A stretch of DNA of 36,401 bases from an uncultured Collinsella sp. (GTDB lineage: Bacteria; Actinomycetota; Coriobacteriia; Coriobacteriales; Coriobacteriaceae), in assembly GCA_958405565.1 (NCBI GenBank), contig CATYEN010000023.1, positions 1-36,401 on the forward strand, written 5' to 3'. Shown here piece after piece: positions 1 to 6,719 of this stretch. Both the position numbers and the translations under genes were made by a program. The notes beneath the pieces are model-generated. The model was not told the DNA's origin and did not search any database. It saw only the letters and a program-made list of their open reading frames with translations. Numbering within the stretch: position 1 is the first letter of the stretch; each line of letters starts with the position of its first letter.

Positions 1-26
1 CTCTGGCGGGCTTGCAGCGTCGAGCC

Positions 27-54
27 GTTACGCGGTTTGGTAAAACCGCGTAAC
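27..54 (-). other. Stem-loop directly downstream of lacC-1
   Basis: A 12-bp perfect inverted repeat (GTTACGCGGTTT / AAACCGCGTAAC, 4-nt loop) begins two bases after the lacC-1 stop codon. On the minus strand it is not followed by a T-run, so it looks more like an intercistronic or mRNA-stabilising hairpin than a finished terminator. The operon may therefore continue past the window edge. Confidence 0.6.
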
Positions 55-55
55 T

Positions 56-991
56 CTACAGCTCCGTTACTTCAACGCTGTTGTAGACCTCGTCCCAGCG
101 GTCCATGACCAGGTGGCCAGTCTTGGGATCCATGGCGTTGAGCTTGCCGCAGGTATTGGCGGTCTTGAGCACCGTGACATCATCGGCGCCGGCAGCGATG
201 GCGTGCGCGAAACCGGCGATCGTCGAGTCGCCGGAACCCGTCGCGTTGACAGCGGCAATCGCGGGCGTCTTGGCGCGGAACGCGCGGCCCTCGTGGAAGC
301 CCACCGAGCCGGCAGCGCCCATCGAAACGACAACCCAGGGAATACCGGCAAAACGGCTGTCGGCGGCAAGTGCCTCGCGCAGGGCATCGACATCGTCGGT
401 CGTAAAGGACGTGCCCAGCAGGCCGTTGATCTCGGTCAGGTTGGGCTTCACGAGCTCGGGCTTGGCGTCGGACTCCAACGCGGCCTCCAGCGATGCACCC
501 GAGGTGTCGAGCAGCACCTTGGCGCCCGCCTCCTCGGCAATCTTGACGAGCTCGGCATAGTAGTCGGCATCGACGCCACGCGGCAACGAGCCCGAAAACG
601 TCACAACGTCCGCCTTCGCTGCAAGCTCGGCGAACTTGGCAGTAAAGGCCTCGAGCTCGGCCGGGGCGATCTGCGGGCCGCTTTCCAGCAGCTCGGTCTG
701 ATTGCCCTCGTGCAGGATATTCAGGCAAATACGCGTCTCGCCGGCGATGGGCACAAAGTCGTTCTTGACGCCGTCGGCATCCATAAGCTCGGCCATATAG
801 GCACCCGTGTGACCGCCAAGCAGGCCGGTCGCGAGCACGTCGTCACCCAGCTGCAGCAACACGCGGCTCACGTTGAGGCCCTTGCCGCCAGCGGTCTTTT
901 CGGGCGTCACGCGGTTCACGTCGTCGATGATCAGCTTGTCGAGCTGATAGCGCGTATCGATCGACGGGTTCATGGTAACGGTCAGAATCAT
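56..991 (-). CDS. lacC: Tagatose-6-phosphate kinase (PfkB family), copy 1
   Basis: A PfkB-family sugar kinase of 311 residues. It is expected to phosphorylate tagatose-6-P to tagatose-1,6-bisphosphate in the cytoplasm. The N-terminus MILTVTMNPSIDTRY is typical of LacC/FruK. The GGKGLNVSR sugar-binding stretch is near residue 40, and the C-terminal NATGSGDSTIAG motif carries the catalytic Asp. The ATG at 991 was chosen because AGGAG lies 6 nt upstream; a longer 326-residue reading frame lacks the family N-terminus. It is the last visible gene of a lacA-lacB-lacX-lacC run, which favours tagatose-6-P kinase over 1-phosphofructokinase, although sequence alone does not exclude FruK activity. A close paralogue lies at 25690-26625. 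Confidence 0.88.
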   Translation of the reverse strand: MILTVTMNPSIDTRYQLDKLIIDDVNRVTPEKTAGGKGLNVSRVLLQLGDDVLATGLLGGHTGAYMAELMDADGVKNDFVPIAGETRICLNILHEGNQTELLESGPQIAPAELEAFTAKFAELAAKADVVTFSGSLPRGVDADYYAELVKIAEEAGAKVLLDTSGASLEAALESDAKPELVKPNLTEINGLLGTSFTTDDVDALREALAADSRFAGIPWVVVSMGAAGSVGFHEGRAFRAKTPAIAAVNATGSGDSTIAGFAHAIAAGADDVTVLKTANTCGKLNAMDPKTGHLVMDRWDEVYNSVEVTEL

Positions 992-1047
992 ATTGAACTC
1001 CTGTTTCCGGGGCGCCAAACGCGCGACCCCAAACATACGATAACTCG

Positions 1048-1929
1048 TTAAAGGATCTCGATCTCAAAGCCACGGGTGACGGTCTCCCCCGGCTTGGCAA
1101 CCAGGCAGCCGCGCTTATGCTCCAGAACATCGTCCTCGTCAGAGCAGGTGGACAGGCCGCCCCACGGTTCCACGGCCACAAAGTCGCCCTCGGGCTTGCT
1201 CCACACAATCAGGTATGGCATATCGGGGAACGTCAGGCGCACGCCCTTGTCCTCGGTTTTCTTGGTCAGCGTAACCACGCGGCTGTCGAGCACGTCAAAG
1301 ATGGTCTCCGCGAAGTCGAAGAGTTCGTGGGTAAGCGGCAGGTTCTGGCCGATCATGGGGTTCTTGCTGCGATGTTCAACATCAATCAGGCCCGTCGAGG
1401 GAACGGCAGTACAGAGCTCGGTGGCCTCGCGCTGCTCAAAACGAAGCTCATAGTCGTCATAGGACTCGCCCTCGTCGAGCGGGCACTTAAAGCCGGGGTG
1501 ACCGCCCACAAAGAACGGCATGTCCTCGGTGCCCTCATTGGTCACCTCATACGACACGGCCACCTTTTCCGAATCGATCGTGTAACGAGCAACGATCTTA
1601 AACGGATACGGGTACTGCTCGAGCAACTCGGCATGGTCGGCAGAGCTTAGGCTCAGCGCAGCCATGTTGTCGCCCTGCTCCTCGAACTTCCACTCCTGTT
1701 TGCGCGCAAAGCCGTGGCGGGCGAGCTTTACCTCGCGGCCGCCCATGGTCATTGCGTGACCGTCACGAAGGCCACCGCAGATCGGGAAACAAATGGGCGC
1801 CTGGCCCGACCAGACCGCCGGGTCACCCTGCCACAGGTACTCGCGACCGTTGGCTTTAATCGAAGTGAACGATCCGCCAGCCGTGCTCAGTGCCACGCGA
1901 ACAGAACCGTTATCAAGAACAAACTCCAT
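1048..1929 (-). CDS. lacX: Aldose 1-epimerase-like protein, LacX type, copy 1
   Basis: A 293-residue galactose-mutarotase-fold protein of the LacX subgroup, which often sits in tagatose-pathway lac operons. The family is thought to interconvert anomers of galactose or its 6-phosphate, though the exact substrate is not settled. Conserved-looking stretches include GGSFTSIKANGREYLWQGDP near residue 20, PICGGLRDG near 50, GGHPGFKCPLDEGE near 140 and the C-terminal VEPWGGLSTCSDEDD. It is shorter than true GalM (about 350 residues). It lies 56 nt upstream of lacC-1 on the same strand and 119 nt after lacB, so it is probably co-transcribed. A paralogue is at 26685-27566. Confidence 0.8.
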   Translation of the reverse strand: MEFVLDNGSVRVALSTAGGSFTSIKANGREYLWQGDPAVWSGQAPICFPICGGLRDGHAMTMGGREVKLARHGFARKQEWKFEEQGDNMAALSLSSADHAELLEQYPYPFKIVARYTIDSEKVAVSYEVTNEGTEDMPFFVGGHPGFKCPLDEGESYDDYELRFEQREATELCTAVPSTGLIDVEHRSKNPMIGQNLPLTHELFDFAETIFDVLDSRVVTLTKKTEDKGVRLTFPDMPYLIVWSKPEGDFVAVEPWGGLSTCSDEDDVLEHKRGCLVAKPGETVTRGFEIEIL

Positions 1930-2048
1930 AGGAGCCTTCCCTTTCGTACGACAGCCCGCCGAGTCAGTGGGGCTGATAGAAAACCGGCCCGCGCCCCCTC
2001 ACAGAAACGCGAGCCGTCAACGGACTAGTAAATTACGCCGGATACCCG

Positions 2049-2573
2049 CTAGTCATGGTATTCGCCGCGGTCCCACTTCTCGAGGAACTCGTCAAAGAAG
2101 TGCGGGTCGGCCTGAGCCTCGGCGTCGGCCTTGTTGCAGGCGTCGATCTTGGCGATCAGGGCATCGTGCTCGGGGGTCTTCTCGTAGGGCTCCTCCAGGA
2201 AGGCAAGCATGATGTCGGCCATCAGGAACTCGCCGGTGATCTTGCCGCCAAAGCCCACGATGTTGGCGTTGAGCTCGCGACGGGCATACAGGGCAGAGGT
2301 CATGTCGCGGACCAGCGCGCAGCGGGCGCCGGGAACCTTGTTGACGGCGTTGGTGATGCCGATGCCGGTGCCGCACAGGGCCACGCCAAAGTCGGCCTTG
2401 CCGCTGGCGACAGCCTCGCCCACGGCCTTACCGTAGATGGGATAGTGCGTACGGGTGTGGCTGTAGGTGCCGCAGTCGAGCACCTTGTAGCCAGCCTGCT
2501 CCAGGCGGTCGGCCAGATAGATCTTCTCGTCCGTAACGATATGGTCGCAACCGATTGCGATGGTCTTCTTCAT
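2049..2573 (-). CDS. lacB: Galactose-6-phosphate isomerase subunit LacB
   Basis: A 174-residue RpiB/LacAB-family protein, close to the usual 171 residues of LacB. With LacA it should form the heteromeric enzyme converting galactose-6-P to tagatose-6-P. The N-terminal IAIGCDHIVTDEK and the CGTGIGITNAVNKVPG segment (near residue 87) are the family's catalytic/phosphate-binding features, with the active-site Cys present. ARRELNANIVGFGGK follows near residue 118. AAAGGA lies about 8 nt before the ATG. It is 63 nt downstream of lacA and probably in the same transcript. Confidence 0.92.
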   Translation of the reverse strand: MKKTIAIGCDHIVTDEKIYLADRLEQAGYKVLDCGTYSHTRTHYPIYGKAVGEAVASGKADFGVALCGTGIGITNAVNKVPGARCALVRDMTSALYARRELNANIVGFGGKITGEFLMADIMLAFLEEPYEKTPEHDALIAKIDACNKADAEAQADPHFFDEFLEKWDRGEYHD

Positions 2574-2636
2574 CAGAACGTCCTTTCGTCTGAATTCACA
2601 AGTTGAGATAGAAGTTCGAGTTCTCGGTGGCTCTCG

Positions 2637-3065
2637 TTAGGCCATCTTGTTGAGCATGTCGACACGGATCTGGTGACGGCCGCCGGCGTACTGGGCGCGC
2701 AGGAACTCGCGGGCGATCTTCTTGGCGACCTCGGTGCCCACAACGCCCGGGCCCATGGTGACCATGCGCGAGCCGTTGTGCTCGCGGGTCATGTAGGCGG
2801 AACGCTCGTCGGAAATGTTGGCGACGACCATGCCCTTGATCTTGACGGCGGCCATATAGGAGCCGACGCCGTACTTATCGAATGCGAAGCCCTGGGAATC
2901 CTTGTGCTCCAGCAGGTCCTTGGCAACGGCGGTCGCGGAATCGACAAAGTCCGCAGCAGGGGTCTCGGAATAGTCGACGACCTCGTGACCGTCAGCGATG
3001 AGCATCTCCTTGATGGACTCCTTCATCGACATACCGTCGGCATCGGAAGCGATTACAACCCTCAT
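2637..3065 (-). CDS. lacA: Galactose-6-phosphate isomerase subunit LacA
   Basis: A 142-residue LacA, the same length as characterised LacA proteins. It starts MRVVIASDADGMSMKES and carries FDKYGVGSYMAA where LacB has CGTGIG. The Cys replacement is normal for LacA, whose role in the LacAB complex is partly structural. A strong AAGGAGG lies 5 nt before the ATG. It is the first gene of the lacA-lacB-lacX-lacC run. The roughly 300-bp upstream region carries GAACA-type repeats and one of the 21-bp tandem motifs, so this is probably the main regulated lac promoter. Confidence 0.92.
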   Translation of the reverse strand: MRVVIASDADGMSMKESIKEMLIADGHEVVDYSETPAADFVDSATAVAKDLLEHKDSQGFAFDKYGVGSYMAAVKIKGMVVANISDERSAYMTREHNGSRMVTMGPGVVGTEVAKKIAREFLRAQYAGGRHQIRVDMLNKMA

Positions 3066-3173
3066 GACATCCTCCTTGAGAGATACGCAGGTGCGTAGTT
3101 TCTGTTTGGAAGTGTTGAATCGCGCTCAGGTCCGGGCATCTGAATGTGCGGTTCTTCACTGTTCATGTTTATT

Positions 3174-3235
3174 TGAACACATTCGAACATAGGTTGCAAC
3201 CATTATTTGTTTAACTTTGTTCTTTTTTGAACAAA
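3174..3235. promoter_or_regulatory. Putative DeoR/LacR operator cluster upstream of lacA
   Basis: TGAACA (3174-3179) and CGAACA (3184-3189) are direct repeats 10 bp apart. Together with an upstream TGTTC (3160-3164), 3160-3179 also reads as an inverted pair. A perfect 20-bp palindrome TTTGTTC-TTTTTT-GAACAAA occupies 3216-3235. YRAACA repeats at 10-bp spacing recur before lacF and before the deoR gene at 22499, and such direct repeats are characteristic of DeoR-family regulators. Assignment to that repressor is inference. Confidence 0.55.
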
Positions 3236-3236
3236 T

Positions 3237-3268
3237 ACCGTTTACGGTTGATTGCCGACCGTTTGAGC
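3237..3268 (+). promoter_or_regulatory. Tandem 11-mer pair, 21-bp spacing (lacA upstream)
   Basis: ACCGTTTACGG at 3237 and ACCGTTTGAGC at 3258 are direct repeats whose starts are exactly 21 bp apart. This is one of seven such pairs in the window. The regulator is not identified. Confidence 0.5.
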
Positions 3269-3296
3269 CCGGCGCAGACGTAGCGACCATGTGTTC

Positions 3297-3338
3297 AACA
3301 AACAAAAGGGCGGTCGAGAACGTGTCTCGGCCGCCCTT
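3297..3338 (-). terminator. Rho-independent terminator of the membrane-protein gene
   Basis: On the minus strand AAGGGCGG-C-CGAGA pairs with TCTCG-A-CCGCCCTT (3306-3338), followed by TTGTTTGTT. It sits 35 bp after the stop of the 3373-4386 gene and separates it from the lacA control region. Confidence 0.8.
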
Positions 3339-3372
3339 CGGCGGTATGCCCCAACAAATGCGGCTGTTTTAG

Positions 3373-4386
3373 TTACTCGGACTGCCCACCCTTTTTGGTG
3401 TGCTTGGACGGAGTACTCAGAAAACGGCCCGTCAAATAGCTCGCTGGACCGGAAATATCGATTCCCAGCAACGTGTGCCCCAGCCACAAAAACGCTGCGA
3501 GCACCAGCAATGGGATAACGCACGAGGTCACGATCATCACGATGACGCCTTCGATCAAATCGGTCACCTGCTGCACGATCTCATCGGTCATTTGCTTGGC
3601 ACCACTGGTTACCGACGTGACCAGGCTCGAGGCACCGTCGGCAAGCTGTTCAAGCACGTTCTTGGACTCTGTGGACTCGGTCTTTTTCTTGCTTGCTTTG
3701 GAGCTGTCGCTATCTGCCGCACTCGCAGCGTCGGCCGCCTTTTGCTCGGCTGCCTCGATGCTCACTCGATACGTTTCGTCGACCTTTTGCGACACCCATA
3801 CGCTTGCAGGCACCAACGCCATGCCGATCACGGCAACCACCAGCACGCGCGTCGCCGCACGGCGCAGGACGGCACTCGTGCTCCAGCGCCCGTGAATGCC
3901 GAGCGACACCGCAAAGAGCACCAACGCAAGCGGGATTAAGATGCCCAAGCCAACTGACCACAAAATCGTGAGCAAATATTTCTCTAGGTATAGCACGGCA
4001 AGCACGATACCAAGGTTGCCTGAAAGCTGCGCGAGCTGCTCGGCGACCGGCGTTCCCGTATCGCCCGGCAGCGCCGTGATGCCCGCAGACAGCGCCACGC
4101 ACGAGGTCGTGAGTGCCAAAACGTTGCCCTTCTTTTGATCGATGACCTCGATGGTGGAGTCCCAAGTTTTGGTATCGGCGAAATGCGGACGAGCTACAAA
4201 GCCCGACAGCAGCGCCAGTACCACGAGCACAACGATAAAGCCAATCTGCAGCTTTTTGTTTGCGCACACGACATCGGACAGGCTGGGCTGCAGCTCGGCC
4301 ACCGTTGTGTGCTCGGTTATCTGAACCGTACGCGCATGGGCCATCTCGCGCGCGTCTCTCTTTTGGATCGATCCGTTGTCCGGCAT
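3373..4386 (-). CDS. Uncharacterised multi-pass membrane protein
   Basis: 337 residues, family not recognised. Hydrophobic segments suggest about six membrane passes: near residues 46-65, 86-107, two between 122 and 166, one near 180-200 and one near 284-310. Between the last two is a polar, Ala/Ser/Lys/Glu-rich stretch (residues about 210-260, including KASKKKTESTESK) that is probably soluble and perhaps coiled. The C-terminus ends in a basic, polar tail. The ATG at 4386 is supported by AGGAGG 7 nt upstream. The gene is flanked by its own terminator and a repeat-rich gap, so it appears monocistronic. Nothing links it biochemically to lactose use apart from its position. Confidence 0.7.
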   Translation of the reverse strand: MPDNGSIQKRDAREMAHARTVQITEHTTVAELQPSLSDVVCANKKLQIGFIVVLVVLALLSGFVARPHFADTKTWDSTIEVIDQKKGNVLALTTSCVALSAGITALPGDTGTPVAEQLAQLSGNLGIVLAVLYLEKYLLTILWSVGLGILIPLALVLFAVSLGIHGRWSTSAVLRRAATRVLVVAVIGMALVPASVWVSQKVDETYRVSIEAAEQKAADAASAADSDSSKASKKKTESTESKNVLEQLADGASSLVTSVTSGAKQMTDEIVQQVTDLIEGVIVMIVTSCVIPLLVLAAFLWLGHTLLGIDISGPASYLTGRFLSTPSKHTKKGGQSE

Positions 4387-4485
4387 TTGGATACCTCCTC
4401 AGTCCGGTCAGTATTGCGGATGGAAGTATACCCAGCCAGCGAAAAACCGAACGGCAGGAGGCGCAACAGGCTGCTGCATGACCCG

Positions 4486-4651
4486 CTCGCCACGAAACTG
4501 GCTCATCTACTACGTTTGTCCGCCTATCCCCGACCATGCCACATGGCGCAAAAACAAAACCGCAGGTAGAACGCTTGCGATTTTTCTTGAAACGCGGGTA
4601 TGGTCGGGGGTGCCGGCTTAAACGTAGTAGATGGGCCAGTTTCGTGGCGAG
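4486..4651. repeat. MITE-like inverted-repeat element, copy A
   Basis: Terminal arms 4486-4517 and 4620-4651 are 32-nt inverted repeats with a single mismatch. A nested inverted repeat (CCCCGACCAT at 4528 / ATGGTCGGGG at 4600) lies inside. The interior contains CAAAACCGCAGGTAGAA (4555-4571). A second copy with related arms and the same interior, in opposite orientation, is at 23865-24016. No transposase is encoded. The size and structure fit a non-autonomous mobile element or a structured RNA. Confidence 0.7.
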
Positions 4652-4658
4652 GGCTGCC

Positions 4659-4697
4659 AACTGATCTCCCGGGGACGGAGGAAAACGGCTCATTTTG
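4659..4697 (+). repeat. 39-bp dispersed repeat, copy A
   Basis: This 39-bp stretch matches the reverse complement of 24051-24089 at 35 of 39 positions. It includes the shared core GGGGACGGAGGAAAACGG (4671-4688). It lies 8 bp from inverted-repeat element A. Nothing coding is recognised here; its function is unknown. Confidence 0.65.
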
Positions 4698-4741
4698 GGC
4701 TGTTGGTCCCCATTTCACCGCAACTTAGAGAGTGGGAAAAC

Positions 4742-4776
4742 AGAAAAAGCCCCGCCGAATGCGCGGCAGGGCTTTT
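4742..4776 (-). terminator. Rho-independent terminator of lacF
   Basis: On the minus strand AAAAGCCCTGCCG pairs with CGGCGGGGCTTTT (12 of 13 pairs, 4744-4776) and runs into a T-tract. It lies 28 bp after the lacF stop codon. Confidence 0.85.
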
Positions 4777-4804
4777 GGAAGGGGATCTGGTTGTGGGCGC
4801 GCGA

Positions 4805-5143
4805 TTAGGCGAGCTTGGCCTCGAGTTCAGCGATGCGCTTGTAGGCATCGATGGTAAAGCGGGTCTGCTTCTCCAGGATCATGGTGGTCATAAGGGTGTC
4901 CTGAGCGTGAGCCATGATGAAGGTCATCTCCATCTCGCCGCCGCCGGCCTCCTGCGAAAGCAGCTTGGTCTGCGTGTCGTGGGCACCGATGAGCGCATCG
5001 CTGGCATCCTTGTGCAGCTGCTCGGCCTTCTCAAAATCACCCTCGCGAGCAGCATCGAGCGCTGCAAGCAGATCGGTCTGGGCGTCACCTGCGTATGCGA
5101 CAATCTCGAATCCAACCATCGAGATTTCTTCTTTGGTTGCCAT
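4805..5143 (-). CDS. lacF: PTS lactose/cellobiose-family EIIA component
   Basis: A 112-residue all-helical EIIA of the lactose family (S. aureus LacF is about 103). It takes phosphate from HPr and passes it to the EIIB Cys of lactose-type permeases. The active-site stretch MAHAQDTLM holds the phosphorylatable His79 and metal-binding Asp82; the canonical HAQDHLM has His where Thr83 is here. AAAGGA precedes the ATG. It has its own terminator and a control region with CAAACA/CGAACA repeats and a 21-bp tandem motif. It is the only lactose-type EIIA visible, while three EIICB permeases follow, so it probably serves all of them. Confidence 0.92.
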   Translation of the reverse strand: MATKEEISMVGFEIVAYAGDAQTDLLAALDAAREGDFEKAEQLHKDASDALIGAHDTQTKLLSQEAGGGEMEMTFIMAHAQDTLMTTMILEKQTRFTIDAYKRIAELEAKLA

Positions 5144-5229
5144 ATTGCGTTCCTTTCACATATGAACCAACGGAGAGCATCGCGTCCGGGCATACGCGCT
5201 GCGCTGTGTATGACAGAAACAATAACATT

Positions 5230-5326
5230 CAAACAAAAAAGAACAATACAAACCGTTATTTCGAGCCGTGAACGGTCTATTTTCACCCGTGAACGGTTTT
5301 CAAACCATTTCGAACAATATCAAACA
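5230..5326. promoter_or_regulatory. lacF control region: YRAACA repeats plus tandem 21-bp pair
   Basis: CAAACA (5230) and AGAACA (5240) lie 10 bp apart. CAAACC (5301), CGAACA (5311) and CAAACA (5321) form a triple at exact 10-bp spacing. Between them, CCGTGAACGGT occurs identically at 5266-5276 and 5287-5297, 21 bp apart; read on the minus strand this is ACCGTTCACGG. The stretch from 5227 matches the deoR upstream stretch from 22531 at 17 of 20 positions. This suggests control by the DeoR-type repressor plus the unknown tandem-motif regulator. Confidence 0.55.
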
Positions 5327-5357
5327 TGATTAGCGGAAACCTAAACAGGACCGCACC

Positions 5358-6362
5358 CTAACGCAAATCGCGCACCGTATCGCCCTCTACGAGCACGCCG
5401 GGGATCAGCATGTGCTCCACGCCAGACGCAACCCCCTCGGCGCCGGCAATCTTGTCAACCGCCCACATGCCGACGCGCTTGTTGTCGAAGCGCACGGTGG
5501 TCAGGCGACAATCGGGCACGATATCGCCCAGACTATCGTCAACACCCACCACGCTCACGTCCTGGGGCACGCGCTTTCCGCGCGACTCGAGCCCGCGAAT
5601 GCAGCCGTAGGCCATGGCGTCGTTGGAGGCATAGATGGCAGTACAGGTCGGATCGTCCGCCAGAGCCTGACCTGCGGCATACCCACTTTGAGCCGTCCAA
5701 TCGCCACGGACGAGTCGCGGCGGCTCAATACCATGTGCGCGCAATGCCTCGCGCCAGCCCTCCTCCCGCTGCATGCCCGAAAGCGAGCGCTCGGGACACG
5801 AGATAAAGTGCACGGTCTTGTGCCCCTGCCCCAGCAAGTACTCGACAACCTGGCGCGAGCAATCGAACTGGTCGTTATCGACCGTCGAGCACAGCGGGTG
5901 CTCCAGCATGGTAACGAGCACCGTCTGCATACCGGGCAGCGGCTCAAAGGTGCCAAAGTCCGCCGGCATGCGGTTCATGATCACAACCATACCGTCCACC
6001 GGCAGCGCGCTCATACGCGATGATGCGCCCTCGAGGGTATAGGGGTGTCCATCTACTTTAGTAAGGGTGATGGCATAGCCGTGTTTGTCGGCGGCGGCGG
6101 CAAAGCCTTCCATGCGGTCGAGGTTGCCGGTACCGGTAATGTTGAACATGGCGACGCCGACAGTCTTAAACTTACCGCGACGCAGCGACCGGCCGGCAAA
6201 GTTAGGACGATAGCCAAGCTCGCGCATGGCGGCGCGTACCCGCTCCTTGGTCTCGGGGCGCACGCTGGGCGAATCGTGCACGGTGCGCGAGACTGTCTGT
6301 TCCGAGACGCCCGCGAGGCGCGCCACATCCTTAACGGAAACCGATTTTTTAACAGCGGCCAT
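5358..6362 (-). CDS. LacI-family transcriptional repressor of module 1
   Basis: A 334-residue LacI/GalR-family regulator. The N-terminal helix-turn-helix reads VKDVARLAGVSEQTVSRTV (residues about 10-28), followed by a hinge near YRPNFAGRSLRRG and a periplasmic-binding-protein-like effector domain to the C-terminus. The two residues after GVS, which set operator specificity in LacI (Tyr17-Gln18 there), are Glu-Gln. It is divergent from lacE-1 with a 357-bp shared control region containing three matches to ATGTYAACGWTGCCAT. One match (6377-6392) abuts its own start, so autoregulation is likely. The inducer is probably a 6-phospho-glycoside or sugar phosphate (inference). Confidence 0.9.
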   Translation of the reverse strand: MAAVKKSVSVKDVARLAGVSEQTVSRTVHDSPSVRPETKERVRAAMRELGYRPNFAGRSLRRGKFKTVGVAMFNITGTGNLDRMEGFAAAADKHGYAITLTKVDGHPYTLEGASSRMSALPVDGMVVIMNRMPADFGTFEPLPGMQTVLVTMLEHPLCSTVDNDQFDCSRQVVEYLLGQGHKTVHFISCPERSLSGMQREEGWREALRAHGIEPPRLVRGDWTAQSGYAAGQALADDPTCTAIYASNDAMAYGCIRGLESRGKRVPQDVSVVGVDDSLGDIVPDCRLTTVRFDNKRVGMWAVDKIAGAEGVASGVEHMLIPGVLVEGDTVRDLR

Positions 6363-6376
6363 AGGTCGATCTTTCT

Positions 6377-6392
6377 ATGTCAACGATGCCAT
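6377..6392. promoter_or_regulatory. Putative LacI-1 operator O1a (autoregulatory)
   Basis: ATGTCAACGATGCCAT begins 15 bp upstream of the lacI-1 start. It differs at two positions from the O1b site ATGTTAACGTTGCCAT. It is a 16-bp imperfect dyad with a central CG, as usual for LacI-family operators. Confidence 0.55.
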
Positions 6393-6453
6393 TAGTGGCA
6401 CCCTACGCAGTCATTTTTAACGCCTTCAAGTATATCCAACGCCTCCCCCACCA

Positions 6454-6485
6454 TACGCTCACCACCCAAAACCTACCGTTCACCG
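6454..6485 (+). promoter_or_regulatory. Tandem 11-mer pair, 21-bp spacing (module 1)
   Basis: TACGCTCACCA (6454) and ACCGTTCACCG (6475) start exactly 21 bp apart, between lacI-1 and the LacI operators of lacE-1. The first copy is degenerate and the second matches the consensus well. Confidence 0.45.
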
Positions 6486-6521
6486 ACATTTTTGCTTCCC
6501 CGAACGGCTTTTGTCGCCCAA

Positions 6522-6657
6522 ATGTTAACGTTGCCATTGCACAAACACAGAGCCACCGGGCGGCTCAAACGTTTACGCGCAAGGAATCGACGGTCCACAG
6601 GCACAGGGGCCACCGGTTCGCATCTTTTTTTGTGTCACAAAATGGCAACGTCAACAT
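6522..6657. promoter_or_regulatory. Putative LacI-1 operators O1b and O1c before lacE-1
   Basis: ATGTTAACGTTGCCAT (6522-6537) and ATGGCAACGTCAACAT (6642-6657) are the same sequence in opposite orientation with one mismatch. They lie 120 bp apart, a geometry that would allow looping. O1c ends 62 bp before the lacE-1 start. Confidence 0.65.
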
Positions 6658-6719
6658 TTTGGCAAACAAGGTCCAAACGTTACCATCGTTGCTAACCCAC
6701 CGACTCTTAGGAGCTTTGC

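Noticed and set aside
2049..3065. lacA/lacB as ribose-5-phosphate isomerase B
   Set aside because: Adjacent paired genes, LacA without the active-site Cys, and lacC/lacX/lacF/lacE/lacG neighbours fit galactose-6-phosphate isomerase much better.
3710..4693. A 327-codon minus-strand frame overlapping the membrane-protein gene
   Set aside because: It runs out of frame through the supported gene and into the inverted-repeat element, and reads as Arg/Ala-rich noise.
6522..6657. CcpA-type cre sites
   Set aside because: The CG-centred dyads fit generic LacI-family operators and differ between modules in step with the adjacent repressors, so local LacI regulation explains them better.
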